Counted from the stretch's first letter, positions 1-8,644 are shown. The stretch: DNA of 64,000 nt from Paenibacillus endoradicis (GCF_024721975.1 NZ_JANQBB010000002.1:248001-312000); one strand, 5' to 3'. The notes: generated from the letters alone by a model not told the origin. Translations and numbers: made by a program.

Positions 1-44
1 AAATGTAATGCTTTTAAGGAATAAGCTATGAACTGTTCTAATTA

Positions 45-596
45 TTAGACAGTTACATGCTGTTGATGTTTTGATAATTGTTCATGCAACTGATTAGTAG
101 CGACTGTTAATCGGTCCACCAAGGACTCTTTAATGTGGTAACCACCTTGCTCTAAACGGTCTACCCATTCATCTATTGCAAACACACCAGGTAGAATCGT
201 ATATCCTCCAAGAACATGCACAAGTGGTTTCAACGAATAATCAATCGCTAATAGATGGGCAAGCGTGCCTCCAATAAATAATGGTAGCGTGATCTTGTTT
301 TCTAATCCTTTTTGCGGTAATAAATCAAGATAAGCTTTCAAAATTCCAGAATATGCTGCTTTATAGACTGGACTTGCGATAATGACAGCATCAGCTTGTG
401 CAACTAACTCATTGGCAGCGATAATCTCACTATTTCCAAAGTTAGCTCGAACCAAAGCATCAGCAGGTAATTCAGCAACATTAATGTGCTCTACTTCATG
501 TCCCTCAACTTCAAGCTGATTCGTAACATGATCCGTTAATGCAAATAATCTTGAATTACTCGTTGGACTACCTGAAATAATAACAATTTTACTCAT
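45..596 (-). CDS. ssuE: NADPH-dependent FMN reductase (SsuE-like)
   Basis: 183-residue flavodoxin-fold reductase that would supply reduced FMN to a two-component flavin monooxygenase such as the one at 19841-21193. The N-terminus (IVIISGSPTSNSR) is the beta1 strand plus the phosphate-binding loop of NADPH-dependent FMN reductases, and SPVYKAAYSGILKAYLD near residue 75 is the conserved flavin-contact segment. Length matches SsuE. The ATG is preceded by GGAGGAG at good spacing. It is monocistronic in this window, with a strong promoter about 210 nt upstream, a leader attenuator-like hairpin and two copies of a repeat that ends in its ribosome site. Role in sulfonate use is inferred from family and from the shared leader motif with the ssu genes 20 kb away; other FMN reductases (azoreductase-like) remain possible. 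Confidence 0.85.
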   Translation of the reverse strand: MSKIVIISGSPTSNSRLFALTDHVTNQLEVEGHEVEHINVAELPADALVRANFGNSEIIAANELVAQADAVIIASPVYKAAYSGILKAYLDLLPQKGLENKITLPLFIGGTLAHLLAIDYSLKPLVHVLGGYTILPGVFAIDEWVDRLEQGGYHIKESLVDRLTVATNQLHEQLSKHQQHVTV

Positions 597-610
597 TAAT
601 AATCTCCTCC

Positions 611-711
611 TAAAACTTTTCAGTTGCTTTCTCGATAGCTTCTCAGTAATGAAAAGTTACTTCGAAAGCATTAACTAAAACTTTTCATTTGCTTTCTGAT
701 GAGTTTCTCAA
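611..711 (-). repeat. GAAAAGT/ACTTTTC leader repeat, ssuE copy
   Basis: Read on the minus strand, two adjacent copies of the repeat family also found at 1341-1550, 30961-31032 and 33571-33705. Each copy carries GAAAAGTT, a central AATGCTTTCGAAG-like segment, AACTTTTCAT, and ends in GAAAAGTTTTAGGAGG, which is the ribosome site of the FMN reductase gene. GAAAAGTT and AACTTTTC can pair within a copy or with the next copy. Confidence 0.7.
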
Positions 712-764
712 CTAAAAATAAAGACAACGAGATAATGCCCATTAGGCATCTCTGGCTGTCCAGT
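712..764 (-). promoter_or_regulatory. Leader motif plus terminator-like hairpin ahead of ssuE
   Basis: On the minus strand the motif ACTGGACAGCCAGAG (750-764) forms a CTGG/CCAG mini-hairpin and runs into a second hairpin (723-760, AGAGATGCC against GGCAT-ATCTC) followed by a T-rich tract TTTATTTTT. The same architecture occurs before the ssuB-like and ssuA-like genes. Looks like an attenuator in the 5' leader; the ligand or protein that would act on it is unknown. Confidence 0.5.
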
Positions 765-808
765 AGAGTCTAAATTTTATAATCCCGAGTTAGTTACTAT
801 GATTACTT

Positions 809-837
809 ATATTAATACTTGAACGTAAATATGTCAA
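809..837 (-). promoter_or_regulatory. Sigma-A promoter of the FMN reductase gene
   Basis: On the minus strand TTGACA (832-837), 17-nt spacer and TAATAT (809-814), near-consensus. Predicted start near 802 gives a leader of about 200 nt containing the hairpin and the repeats. The interval 838-941 between the two divergent promoters shows nothing else recognisable. Confidence 0.75.
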
Positions 838-941
838 TTCGTTTTTGTAGCTTTATTATTACTTTTATATATTTTGAATGATTGGAATAATATCACATTC
901 ACTCGTTAACACTATGGCTGAATTGTTAGATCAAATAATGT

Positions 942-972
942 TTGACTAGTAGAGCTAACTGTGTTTTACTAT
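942..972 (+). promoter_or_regulatory. Probable promoter of the czrA-czcD unit
   Basis: TTGACT at 942-947 and TACTAT at 967-972. The 19-nt spacing is long; a 17-nt alternative uses TTTACT at 965-970. Either -10 lies inside the left arm of the palindrome at 961-1004, so a bound repressor would block RNA polymerase. Confidence 0.5.
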
Positions 973-1004
973 ATATGAGCATATGCTCATATATAGTAAA
1001 ACAC
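961..1004. promoter_or_regulatory. 44-bp perfect palindrome, ArsR/CzrA-type operator
   Basis: Two 22-base arms are exact reverse complements with no spacer. The centre, ATATGAGCATATGCTCATAT, has the TATGA-n6-TCATA form of SmtB/CzrA operators. It sits 16 nt before the start of the ArsR-family gene, just ahead of the ribosome site GAGAGGTG, so autorepression relieved by zinc or cobalt is the natural reading. In RNA it would also be a very stable hairpin. Confidence 0.85.
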
Positions 1005-1020
1005 ATAAGAGAGGTGCCCT

Positions 1021-1329
1021 ATGGATAGTCAACATCATAAATACTTACATGTGGATACGATCGACAAAGTAGCCCAAATATTCAAAGCCATTTCCGATCC
1101 AACTCGTATTAAAATATTATATATGTTATCTCAAGAAGAATGTTCTGTTAATCACATCACAGAAATACTATCAATTTCACAGTCGGCTGTATCTCACCAA
1201 CTTAGCTTATTAAAAACTTTAAGACTTGTGAAAACTCGGCGAGAAGGCACATCCATCATCTATTCTTGTGATGATGAACATGTTATCTCATTGTTGAAGC
1301 AAGCCATCGAGCATGCAGAACATCACTAA
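1021..1329 (+). CDS. czrA: ArsR/SmtB-family metal-sensing repressor (CzrA-like)
   Basis: 102-residue winged-helix repressor. The recognition helix is around residues 51-66 ([15 protein letters not shown]). The C-terminal helix carries D85, H87, H98 and H101 in the D-x-H-x10-H-x2-H arrangement, the alpha-5 zinc/cobalt site of Staphylococcus aureus CzrA, whereas ArsR-type Cys pairs are absent. The start has GAGAGGTG ahead of the ATG and the palindrome operator lies directly upstream. It precedes the czcD exporter in the same direction, separated by a repeat array, so it most likely represses both genes and releases when zinc or cobalt binds. Assignment to the CzrA branch is from motif match; metal specificity is inferred. 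Confidence 0.9.
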   Translation: MDSQHHKYLHVDTIDKVAQIFKAISDPTRIKILYMLSQEECSVNHITEILSISQSAVSHQLSLLKTLRLVKTRREGTSIIYSCDDEHVISLLKQAIEHAEHH

Positions 1330-1340
1330 TAAATACTAGT

Positions 1341-1550
1341 GAAAAGTTAGGTCCATGCTTCCGATGCTACTTTTCATCTACGAAGTAGAAACTCGAGAAG
1401 TTAATGAAAAGTTAGGTCCATGCTTTCGATGCTACTTTTCATCTACGAAGTAGAAACTCGAGAAGTTAATGAAAAGTTAAGTCTATGCTTCCGATGCTAC
1501 TTTTCATCTACGAAGTAGAAACTCGAGAAGTTAATGAAAAGTTTTGGGAG
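1341..1550 (+). repeat. Three tandem 65-bp leader repeats ending in the czcD ribosome site
   Basis: Units at 1341-1405, 1406-1470 and 1471-1535 differ at only a few positions; a partial fourth unit gives GAAAAGTTTTGGGAGGG, the czcD Shine-Dalgarno. Within a unit GAAAAGT pairs with ACTTTTC 21 nt later and TCTAC-GAA-GTAGA forms a small hairpin. Between units ACTTTTCAT pairs with ATGAAAAGT, so alternative folds compete along the array. No spacers, hence not CRISPR. Confidence 0.85.
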
Positions 1551-1558
1551 GGATATTA

Positions 1559-2542
1559 ATGAGTACAAAAAAATCGGATTCACATAGTAGTTGCGATCAT
1601 GATCACACAAATACGCATACACACGACCATGATCATGATCATAGCCATGGGTTACATCATCATCATGGTGATATCGAAGGAAATCGCAAAGGACTTATTA
1701 TTGCACTTATTATTACTGCAACTATTATGGTACTTGAATTTTTCGGAGGATTAATAACGAATAGCCTCGCCTTATTATCAGATAGTGGACATATGCTTAG
1801 TGACGCTAGCTCCCTATTGTTCAGCTTAATCGCATTTTGGTTTGCAGCTAAAGCATCGTCTCCCAAACGCACGTATGGATTTCATCGTATTGAAATATTA
1901 GCAGCACTATTGAACGGTGCGACACTATTCTTTGTTGCTGGCATTATCATCGTGGAAGCATTCAAAAGGTTTGTTGAGCCACCAACCGTTGCTAGTGGTT
2001 CCATGATTCTTATCGCTTGTATTGGGTTATTAGCTAACTTACTATCCGCATATTTTCTAATGAGAAAAGGCGATGTGAAAAATAACATCAATATGCGTAG
2101 TGCGTATCTACATGTCATTGGAGATGCACTCGGTTCAGTAGGTGCCATTGTCGCAGGATTAATAATGTTAGCATTCAAATGGTACTATGCTGATCCGATT
2201 ATTAGCGTCATCGTTGCATTACTTATTCTTCGTGGCGCTTGGGGAGTACTTAAGCAATCTGTGCATATCTTAATGGAAGGTACACCCTATCATATTGATC
2301 AAGCCAAAGTGCTCGAATCATTAGGTCAAATCCCTCATGTGTTAGAAGTACATGATTTGCATATATGGACTATAACTTCTAATCTCGAAGCATTAAGCTG
2401 TCATCTCGTAATTGAAGAACATGCTGATCAACAAGCTGTACTACAACAAGCATTAGCTCTTATTGCTAATAAATTCGCCATTGAGCACTCAACAATACAA
2501 ATTGAAACGCCATCCTTTAGTCATGAGCCCCTTAAAGTTTAG
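1559..2542 (+). CDS. czcD: Cation diffusion facilitator zinc/cobalt exporter (CzcD-like)
   Basis: About 327 residues with start at ATG 1559, since the in-frame TTG at 1544 lies in the ribosome site GGGAGGG. The first 45 residues are a His/Asp-rich metal-binding tail. Six membrane segments follow (about residues 45-230), with the transport-site motifs SLALLSDSGHMLSD in TM2 and HVIGDALGSVG in TM5 (HxxxD), then a cytoplasmic domain with EVHDLHIW. CDF proteins exchange protons for Zn2+, Co2+ or Cd2+ across the membrane. Follows czrA and a repeat array that may tune its translation. Ends at a strong terminator. Confidence 0.93.
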   Translation: MSTKKSDSHSSCDHDHTNTHTHDHDHDHSHGLHHHHGDIEGNRKGLIIALIITATIMVLEFFGGLITNSLALLSDSGHMLSDASSLLFSLIAFWFAAKASSPKRTYGFHRIEILAALLNGATLFFVAGIIIVEAFKRFVEPPTVASGSMILIACIGLLANLLSAYFLMRKGDVKNNINMRSAYLHVIGDALGSVGAIVAGLIMLAFKWYYADPIISVIVALLILRGAWGVLKQSVHILMEGTPYHIDQAKVLESLGQIPHVLEVHDLHIWTITSNLEALSCHLVIEEHADQQAVLQQALALIANKFAIEHSTIQIETPSFSHEPLKV

Positions 2543-2563
2543 TCTGCAATTCTATGAACATTA

Positions 2564-2615
2564 AAATAAGGTGGATACTCGAGAGCAGTTAAGCTCCTGA
2601 ATATCCACCTTATTT
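2564..2615. terminator. Bidirectional terminator between czcD and the acetyltransferase
   Basis: AAATAAGGTGGATA and TATCCACCTTATTT form a 14-bp stem with A/T-rich flanks on both sides; it can serve czcD on the plus strand and the surface-protein/GNAT unit on the minus strand. Confidence 0.85.
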
Positions 2616-2691
2616 ATATTAACTGTTGTGTTGTATGGCTGACCTACACCATTGCTAAAATCCCTCTACCTAATAAATCGGGCACTTCGTC

Positions 2692-3201
2692 CTAATTAAT
2701 ATTCCAGCGCACCTCAAACCTTTCCTCAATAAAGCAGTTGGTTGCTAATTGTTCAGGGTACCAGCTCATACTGCTATTCCAGTCTTGAACGGAGACCTCG
2801 GCAAACCCTAAATGTATATACCATTGCTTCGCATGATTCGTATTCTCAACAGAAAGATCGATAGATTTATGCTGTTGCCCAGCATTCCTCTGCAGAAATC
2901 GTAATACTGAGGTTCCAATACCTAAACCCTGCATATTTGACGTAATAATAAGATTTACAATTCTAATGCTACCAGTTTGCTCAGCTTGAAACATCATATA
3001 GGTCTTCAAATTACGGAACTGCTGTTTGTATGATCTTTGTTGTATGTCATATTGTGAGGAAAGAAATAGTAAGGCTTGAGGGTTGCTCCAGCCCCATGCA
3101 GCCATTTCGACTGCAAGGGTTGAAACAAACAATGAGAAAAGAAATTCGTGTTGTATTTGACTTTCGTCTATAAGTTCAATTAATTCAATTGTATTGATCA
3201 T
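2692..3201 (-). CDS. GNAT-family N-acetyltransferase
   Basis: 169 residues. Residues about 89-105 (NMQGLGIGTSVLRFLQ) are the acetyl-CoA-binding motif A (QxxGxG), and ENTNHAKQWYIHLGFAEV near residue 120 is motif B with the usual Tyr/Gly-Phe pair. The acceptor substrate cannot be told. The ATG lies one base after the stop of the 1,742-residue surface protein and has no clear ribosome site of its own, so it is probably translated by coupling. The N-terminal 80 residues resemble no acetyltransferase subtype that I recognise. The product might modify a surface component, but this is only context. Confidence 0.75.
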   Translation of the reverse strand: MINTIELIELIDESQIQHEFLFSLFVSTLAVEMAAWGWSNPQALLFLSSQYDIQQRSYKQQFRNLKTYMMFQAEQTGSIRIVNLIITSNMQGLGIGTSVLRFLQRNAGQQHKSIDLSVENTNHAKQWYIHLGFAEVSVQDWNSSMSWYPEQLATNCFIEERFEVRWNIN

Positions 3202-3202
3202 A

Positions 3203-6200
3203 CTATAATAGTTCCGTTCGCTCTAGTAAACGAACGATAATAGCAGCAATCTGCTCTCTCGTGATATTATCTTTTGCGTTCAACTGCCCGTTGTTACCGT
3301 TAATAATTCCTTCACGCACGGTTAAAGCAATATCTAATCTTGACCAATTGCCCAGTTGATCTTGATCACCATACTGAGTAAGAATGTTATCAATCTCATC
3401 AGAAGATAATACAAGATTTGTTTCTAGGTAGCTTAATACTCTAGCAACAATAACCATAGCTTCTTCTCTCGTAAGTTGCTGAGATGGTCGATAAGTACCG
3501 TCAGTATAGCCATTCATAAAACCAAGTTCTGCGACTGTTGCTATTGCATCTGCATACCAAGCATCAGCAGTAATATCAGTAAAATCCGATGAACTGGACG
3601 TATTCACTAACCCAAGTGCCTTACTAATAATACTAGCAAATTCAGCTCTTGTTATGGCACGATCTGGTTCAAAATTCGTCGTATCTACACCGTTTAGAAT
3701 AAGTTTGGAAGCCAATAACTCAATTGCATCCTTAGACCAGCCAGATACATCGGTAAATTGTGGTTGCTTGCTAATAAGAGTATAAGTACCTGCTCCATAG
3801 TTCGTTACATCAACTTGATAACTTTGACCATTGATAGAAATGGCTGCTAATATCGGTGTTAGCTCGCCATTAGGTAGAAACTTTAACAAGGCTGTTGGCG
3901 AGATCTTATCCCCTACATTCGAAGCGTTCAACAACATTGTTAAGGAAATGTTATTTCCTATATTCGTTGAGCTCAATACTAGTTGACCTAATCCTGGTAA
4001 ATTAAGAGGACTGTCCTCATCATTCTGCGCTAACAATTCAATCGTAACCGGTGTTCCTATTAATTGATATGCACCTTTCAATGCTTGATTCTGTGCTTTG
4101 GCAATTAAATCCGCTGATGCTTGCTGAATGTTAATGATAAAACTACTGTGATTATTCGTTAACATCTGTTTCAATTCTTGATTACTAAGTATATATTGTA
4201 CCCCTGTCGTCGAAAATACAATGCTATTGCCATTTTCCACAAGCTTCTCTAACGCTTTTTTCTCTAGCACAAGCTGAGCATTAGGATATGTCGCAGATAC
4301 ACTCAATACTACCGGCTGATTTTGTTGCTCTGCACTTAACTGAGTAAGCTGATTTTCTGTTAAATGAATCGAAATAGAGTTTCCTTGAATATTGACTTGA
4401 CCTGTAATATCAACTTCCAGCCCATTTTCTCCAAACTTAAGATTAACATTTGATGTAGGCGACGGTGTAGGTGTTGTAGTCGGTGAGCTCACTGCGTACT
4501 TAATCGTTACTATAGCAGTATTAGAATAATCGATACCGTCAAATACACGATAAGTAAATGTATAAGTGCCGTTTACATTTCGATCAAGTACAAATTCGAA
4601 CTCCCCTGTAAGTTCATTCAATGTAACTTTACCTTCAAGAGGAGCATCAACAATATAGTAAGTTAACGAGTCACCTTCTACATCCTGGGCAACAAGTGTG
4701 CCCTGTACCTTGCTAAAGTCAGTTTTTGTCACATCGAATTTTTCTACTGAAGGTATATCGTTAACCGATGCAACCGAAATAATAAGGGTAGCATTGACAT
4801 CTGCCATAACATTATCTGCACTCGCATGCCATATAAGCTGATCAGAGCCGAACCAATTCAACTCTGGTACATAGATAAGCTTAGCAAGTTCGGCTGCTGT
4901 AACAACTGTACCCGCTACAACTTCTTTACCTTCCAGTGTTAATAGACCATGCTGGGGTAATGAAACTATCGTATATGAATCTACTACAATAGCATCTTCA
5001 TTCGTATACTGGAAATCTGTTAAACCAAAGGAATATTGTGTATCCTCTTTCGCAGTTACTGTACTATTTTCTAGTTGAGGAATAGAGCGATATACAATAG
5101 ACGCACTTACCATATTCGATACATTTTGAGCTTCATCAGTAATTCGAACATAAACTTGCTTAGTACCAAAGCCACTACTTACTGTCCATGCTTTGCTATG
5201 AATGTAGTTTTCCACGGGTAACCAGCTAATTCCATCATGAGATAACTCCATTACAAGATTAACAGTTTCTAGCTCACGACCTGGGTCTGAAGCGTTAATC
5301 GTTAGTGATACATCTTCATCTAATGTAATTACTGCACCATCTTGAATAGAAATGGATACAACTGGTTTGACTGTATCGACATAGATAGAGCTTGATGTCG
5401 TAAATTCATTACCAGCCTTATCAATAAATTTAACGTGAACAGTCTTTTCACCATTTCCTACTACTATCAATTGATTGGAATTCTTGTATGCTTCTAGTGC
5501 TGACCATGTTGTTCCATCAGAAGAGAATTGAATTCCCGCTATATCACTTGGATCTGGTGTAGTTAACGTTATTTCTAGCTCAAGTGAATTTGAAAATTGA
5601 TCATTATTGTTAATAACCATCGTTCCTATTGGCAGAGTAGTGTCCAGTATAATACTTACTTCAGCCGTGCCTGTATTACCTGCTCGGTCAATGAAGCGAA
5701 CATAAACCGTCTTGCTTCCGTCACCTGTTGGCAGTGTATAGCTCATGATTGCACTATATTCCAGTTCAGACGACCACGTGAGATTGTCATTGGAGAACTG
5801 CACGTACACGACATCCGTTACACCTGCTCCTAATGTAAAATCAAGCGCTACGTCAACATCTGTTGTATAGGCAGCTCCTTCATTAATGGTAACCATTCCT
5901 GTTGGCGATTTGGTGTCTAACGTCACACTAGAACTATATACAGGTGATTCATTTCCAGCACCGTCAATGAGACGAACGGTAATTGCCTTCGCTTCATTGG
6001 TGCTGCCTACATCGATCTGGAAGCTACTCGTATACGCAATCGTCGTTGGTGATCCTCCGTTGACGCTATAGCGAATACTCGCGATATCCGTTACACCTGC
6101 TGCTGGAGTCACACTAACAACTACGTCTGAATCTTTCGTATACGCTTCTCCATCGTTCACAACAACTGTCCCTGTTGGATCAATTCGATCCAGCGTAACC

Positions 6201-8431
6201 GTTTGTGTCAGTACTGTTGTATTTCCTGCCAAGTCAGTCAAGCGAACCTGTATCGTTTTCACGCCATCCTCCGCTGTATCCTGCAAGGTGTAAGCTTGTG
6301 GAGTTGCACTATAAGTCACTCGTGCACCGTAAGCCTGACCTGTCTCACCTAGCTCCATGTAGGCAGCGTCACTTCCTGTAACCGTCAAAGATACTTCGGT
6401 TGAATTCGTAATGCTTGGTGTTAACAGCGTTAATGTGCCTGTCGGTGCTGTTGTGTCCAGTACGATGCTAGCTTGAGCCGTGCCAATGTTACCTGCTCGG
6501 TCAATGAAGCGAACATAAACCGTTTTATTGCCATCACCTGTCGGCAGCGTGTAGCTCGTGCTTGCACTGTAGCTCTGCTGTACTGACCATGACTGGTCGT
6601 CATTCGAGAACTGCACCCCTACGACATCATCCACGTTTACTCCCAGTGAGAAACCAAGCGATACTTCAGCATCCGTTGCGTAGGCAGCTCCTCCATTGAT
6701 CGCAACAGCTCCTGTTGGATGTAACGTATCTAACGTTACGGTTTCCCTATATACTGTAGAAGTGTGTCCTGCAGCATCAATTAGCGTAATGGTAATCTCT
6801 TTCTCTCCATTTGTGCTTCCTACATTAATCGCAAAACTGTTTGTATATGCAATCGTCGTTGGTGGCAAACCATTAAGTGTATATCTAATAGCTGCGATAT
6901 CGTTCACGCCTGTATCCGGAGTTATTTCAATGGCTACATTAATATTATTGGCATACTCGTCTCCATTATTAATGAGAACCGAAGCTGTAGGAGGGGTCAT
7001 ATCCAACAAAATGCTGCTTTGCAAAACGCCAAGGTTGCCAAAACGATCAAGAAGCTGCACATAAACTGTTTTGTTTCCATCCCCTGACGGCAATGTATAT
7101 GTTTTACTCGGGTTATAGCTTTCTATAGTAGACCAATAAATATTATCTGTCGAAAATCTCATACTAACAATTTCATTAGCACCTGTATCGGGTGCAATGA
7201 GTAGATCTACCTCTCGCTTTGTTGTATAGGCAGCACCACTATTAATGGTTAAATTTCCTGTAGGTATTGTGGTATTCAATGCAAAATCCCAAGAATAAAG
7301 CGGAGATTTATTGCCCGCTGCATCTATTAATTCAACACTAACTGTTTTTTCACCATTTTCAGATCCAACCCCAATTGAAAATGGTGAATAGTATGATTGA
7401 GTAGTTGATATAGGAGAATCATTAACCGAATAGCGCATATTAACAATATCGTTCACGCCTGAATCTGGTGTAATAATTACATTGACATATTCATTATTGG
7501 TAAACAAGCTTCCATTATTTATTACAACGGTTGCAGTAGGTCGTGTTTTGTCTATTGTAAATTGAATCGTTTGTGTTTGATTGCCTTGTGTAACCGTTAA
7601 CGTATATGTACCTTCGTTTGTAATAGTCGTACCAAGCGTGAAAGGAGCTCCATTCAAAGTCGCTGTTCCAACATTAAAATGAGGCGTTACATTATTTCTA
7701 TAAAAACTGCCATCCGTTACACCTGTTATCTCAATATTGACCATCTCAGTATAGGTAATCATTAAATAAGGGCGCGCAGTACCCCCCATATGCGTTTCAG
7801 TTGATTGGATATAATGATCAAGAAATGTTATATTCGCAGCTGCTGCTTGCTCAGCAGTAAATGCTGATAATATAAATGTTGCTCGAGGATTAGTCTTGTA
7901 AATTTCATTGGAGACGTAACTTGTAAAATCAAAGGGACCAATAACAGGCTTAGCAATTGGGGCATTTGTAGCTACAGATCTAGCTATTGTAGATCCCGCA
8001 ATAGGAGCTGGTAAAGTTTCACTAGCTATAGTATCTTGAATCCAATCGTGATTCAAGCTAGATGAAGCCTTCAATGAAAAGCTGGCTGCTCCTTGAATAT
8101 TACCACCAATCATGGGGAAATAAAGATTGGCAGACTCTACCTCGTACCCTTCTGGAATATCAGGTAAGTTATACTTCAGCAACACTTGAACCTCCAAAGG
8201 CACGCCAAATGTTCCTTGATAACCAACATCAAGATATCCGAGGTTTCCATCCTCATACATAATCTTCGATCCACCAGTACCCTCATAAATAATTGTGGTG
8301 TCTTCTACTGCATAAATTGTCTGTGGATCACCATTTGCGGCATAAGCATCCTCAATATATAAGTTCCCTAACAATCCAATACTAACTATAACAAGCAATA
8401 AAATAACAATCCAAGCAACTCTATTTTTCAC
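3203..8431 (-). CDS. Giant secreted Ig-repeat protein with three SLH domains
   Basis: 1,742 residues. Signal peptide at 1-32 (hydrophobic core, cleavage after AYA). Residues about 33-230 resemble the DNRLRE/CBM96-type beta-sandwich. After one odd Ig-like unit come nine related units of about 90 residues (about 290-1115), alternating two subtypes: one ending in EKxVxVxLIDAAGN-type strands, the other with the segment TLPTGDGNKTVYVRF. Next are cadherin/tandem-95-like domains (about 1115-1310), a Thr/Pro/Ser linker near 1315 and an unrecognised beta domain. Three SLH domains (about 1559-1742; ITRAEFASIIS, LTREEAMVIVA, ITREQIAAIIV) bind pyruvylated secondary wall polymer. Likely an adhesin or structural surface protein. 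Followed one base later by a GNAT gene. Antisense open frames over it are shadows of the repeats. Confidence 0.9.
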   Translation of the reverse strand: MKNRVAWIVILLLVIVSIGLLGNLYIEDAYAANGDPQTIYAVEDTTIIYEGTGGSKIMYEDGNLGYLDVGYQGTFGVPLEVQVLLKYNLPDIPEGYEVESANLYFPMIGGNIQGAASFSLKASSSLNHDWIQDTIASETLPAPIAGSTIARSVATNAPIAKPVIGPFDFTSYVSNEIYKTNPRATFILSAFTAEQAAAANITFLDHYIQSTETHMGGTARPYLMITYTEMVNIEITGVTDGSFYRNNVTPHFNVGTATLNGAPFTLGTTITNEGTYTLTVTQGNQTQTIQFTIDKTRPTATVVINNGSLFTNNEYVNVIITPDSGVNDIVNMRYSVNDSPISTTQSYYSPFSIGVGSENGEKTVSVELIDAAGNKSPLYSWDFALNTTIPTGNLTINSGAAYTTKREVDLLIAPDTGANEIVSMRFSTDNIYWSTIESYNPSKTYTLPSGDGNKTVYVQLLDRFGNLGVLQSSILLDMTPPTASVLINNGDEYANNINVAIEITPDTGVNDIAAIRYTLNGLPPTTIAYTNSFAINVGSTNGEKEITITLIDAAGHTSTVYRETVTLDTLHPTGAVAINGGAAYATDAEVSLGFSLGVNVDDVVGVQFSNDDQSWSVQQSYSASTSYTLPTGDGNKTVYVRFIDRAGNIGTAQASIVLDTTAPTGTLTLLTPSITNSTEVSLTVTGSDAAYMELGETGQAYGARVTYSATPQAYTLQDTAEDGVKTIQVRLTDLAGNTTVLTQTVTLDRIDPTGTVVVNDGEAYTKDSDVVVSVTPAAGVTDIASIRYSVNGGSPTTIAYTSSFQIDVGSTNEAKAITVRLIDGAGNESPVYSSSVTLDTKSPTGMVTINEGAAYTTDVDVALDFTLGAGVTDVVYVQFSNDNLTWSSELEYSAIMSYTLPTGDGSKTVYVRFIDRAGNTGTAEVSIILDTTLPIGTMVINNNDQFSNSLELEITLTTPDPSDIAGIQFSSDGTTWSALEAYKNSNQLIVVGNGEKTVHVKFIDKAGNEFTTSSSIYVDTVKPVVSISIQDGAVITLDEDVSLTINASDPGRELETVNLVMELSHDGISWLPVENYIHSKAWTVSSGFGTKQVYVRITDEAQNVSNMVSASIVYRSIPQLENSTVTAKEDTQYSFGLTDFQYTNEDAIVVDSYTIVSLPQHGLLTLEGKEVVAGTVVTAAELAKLIYVPELNWFGSDQLIWHASADNVMADVNATLIISVASVNDIPSVEKFDVTKTDFSKVQGTLVAQDVEGDSLTYYIVDAPLEGKVTLNELTGEFEFVLDRNVNGTYTFTYRVFDGIDYSNTAIVTIKYAVSSPTTTPTPSPTSNVNLKFGENGLEVDITGQVNIQGNSISIHLTENQLTQLSAEQQNQPVVLSVSATYPNAQLVLEKKALEKLVENGNSIVFSTTGVQYILSNQELKQMLTNNHSSFIINIQQASADLIAKAQNQALKGAYQLIGTPVTIELLAQNDEDSPLNLPGLGQLVLSSTNIGNNISLTMLLNASNVGDKISPTALLKFLPNGELTPILAAISINGQSYQVDVTNYGAGTYTLISKQPQFTDVSGWSKDAIELLASKLILNGVDTTNFEPDRAITRAEFASIISKALGLVNTSSSSDFTDITADAWYADAIATVAELGFMNGYTDGTYRPSQQLTREEAMVIVARVLSYLETNLVLSSDEIDNILTQYGDQDQLGNWSRLDIALTVREGIINGNNGQLNAKDNITREQIAAIIVRLLERTELL
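5085..7556 (-). repeat. Nine tandem Ig-like coding repeats
   Basis: About 270-bp coding units in the surface-protein gene. Units recur at DNA level too, for example GTATACGCAATCGTCGTTGG near 6033 and a close variant near 6844, and CGAACATAAACCGT near 5700 and 6508. The alternation of two subtypes suggests duplication of a two-domain block. Confidence 0.8.
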
Positions 8432-8570
8432 TGTACACTTCCTTCCACTACTAGTTACTATTTAAATAGCTTCTTTCCATTAATAGTATCATCATGACAA
8501 TTTTTAAGATATATTGTTAAAGCTATTTTGTATAGATTTTAATCAGTTTTTTCATATTCTGTGATGTGGA

Positions 8571-8620
8571 TTACAAAACAAAGGGTTCGTAGCTACATTT
8601 GCATGTAACTGCGAACCCTT
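8571..8620 (-). terminator. Terminator of the pullulanase-amylase gene
   Basis: AAGGGTTCGCAGTTACAT pairs with ATGTAGCTACGAACCCTT almost throughout (8581-8620), followed on the minus strand by TTGTTTTGT. It lies 24 nt beyond the stop codon. The remaining gap 8432-8570 holds the upstream region of the Ig-repeat gene, with no clear promoter. Confidence 0.8.
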
Positions 8621-8644
8621 CAACTAATTAGATGAACTATTTAA

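Noticed and set aside
1341..1535. CRISPR-like short tandem array
   Set aside because: Units are contiguous with no unique spacers, only three copies, and the same sequence occurs dispersed at ribosome sites; no cas genes.
6696..7064. Plus-strand open frame inside the Ig-repeat gene, with similar ones at 5597-5833 and 5886-6071
   Set aside because: They mirror the repeated coding sequence on the other strand and have no start signals.
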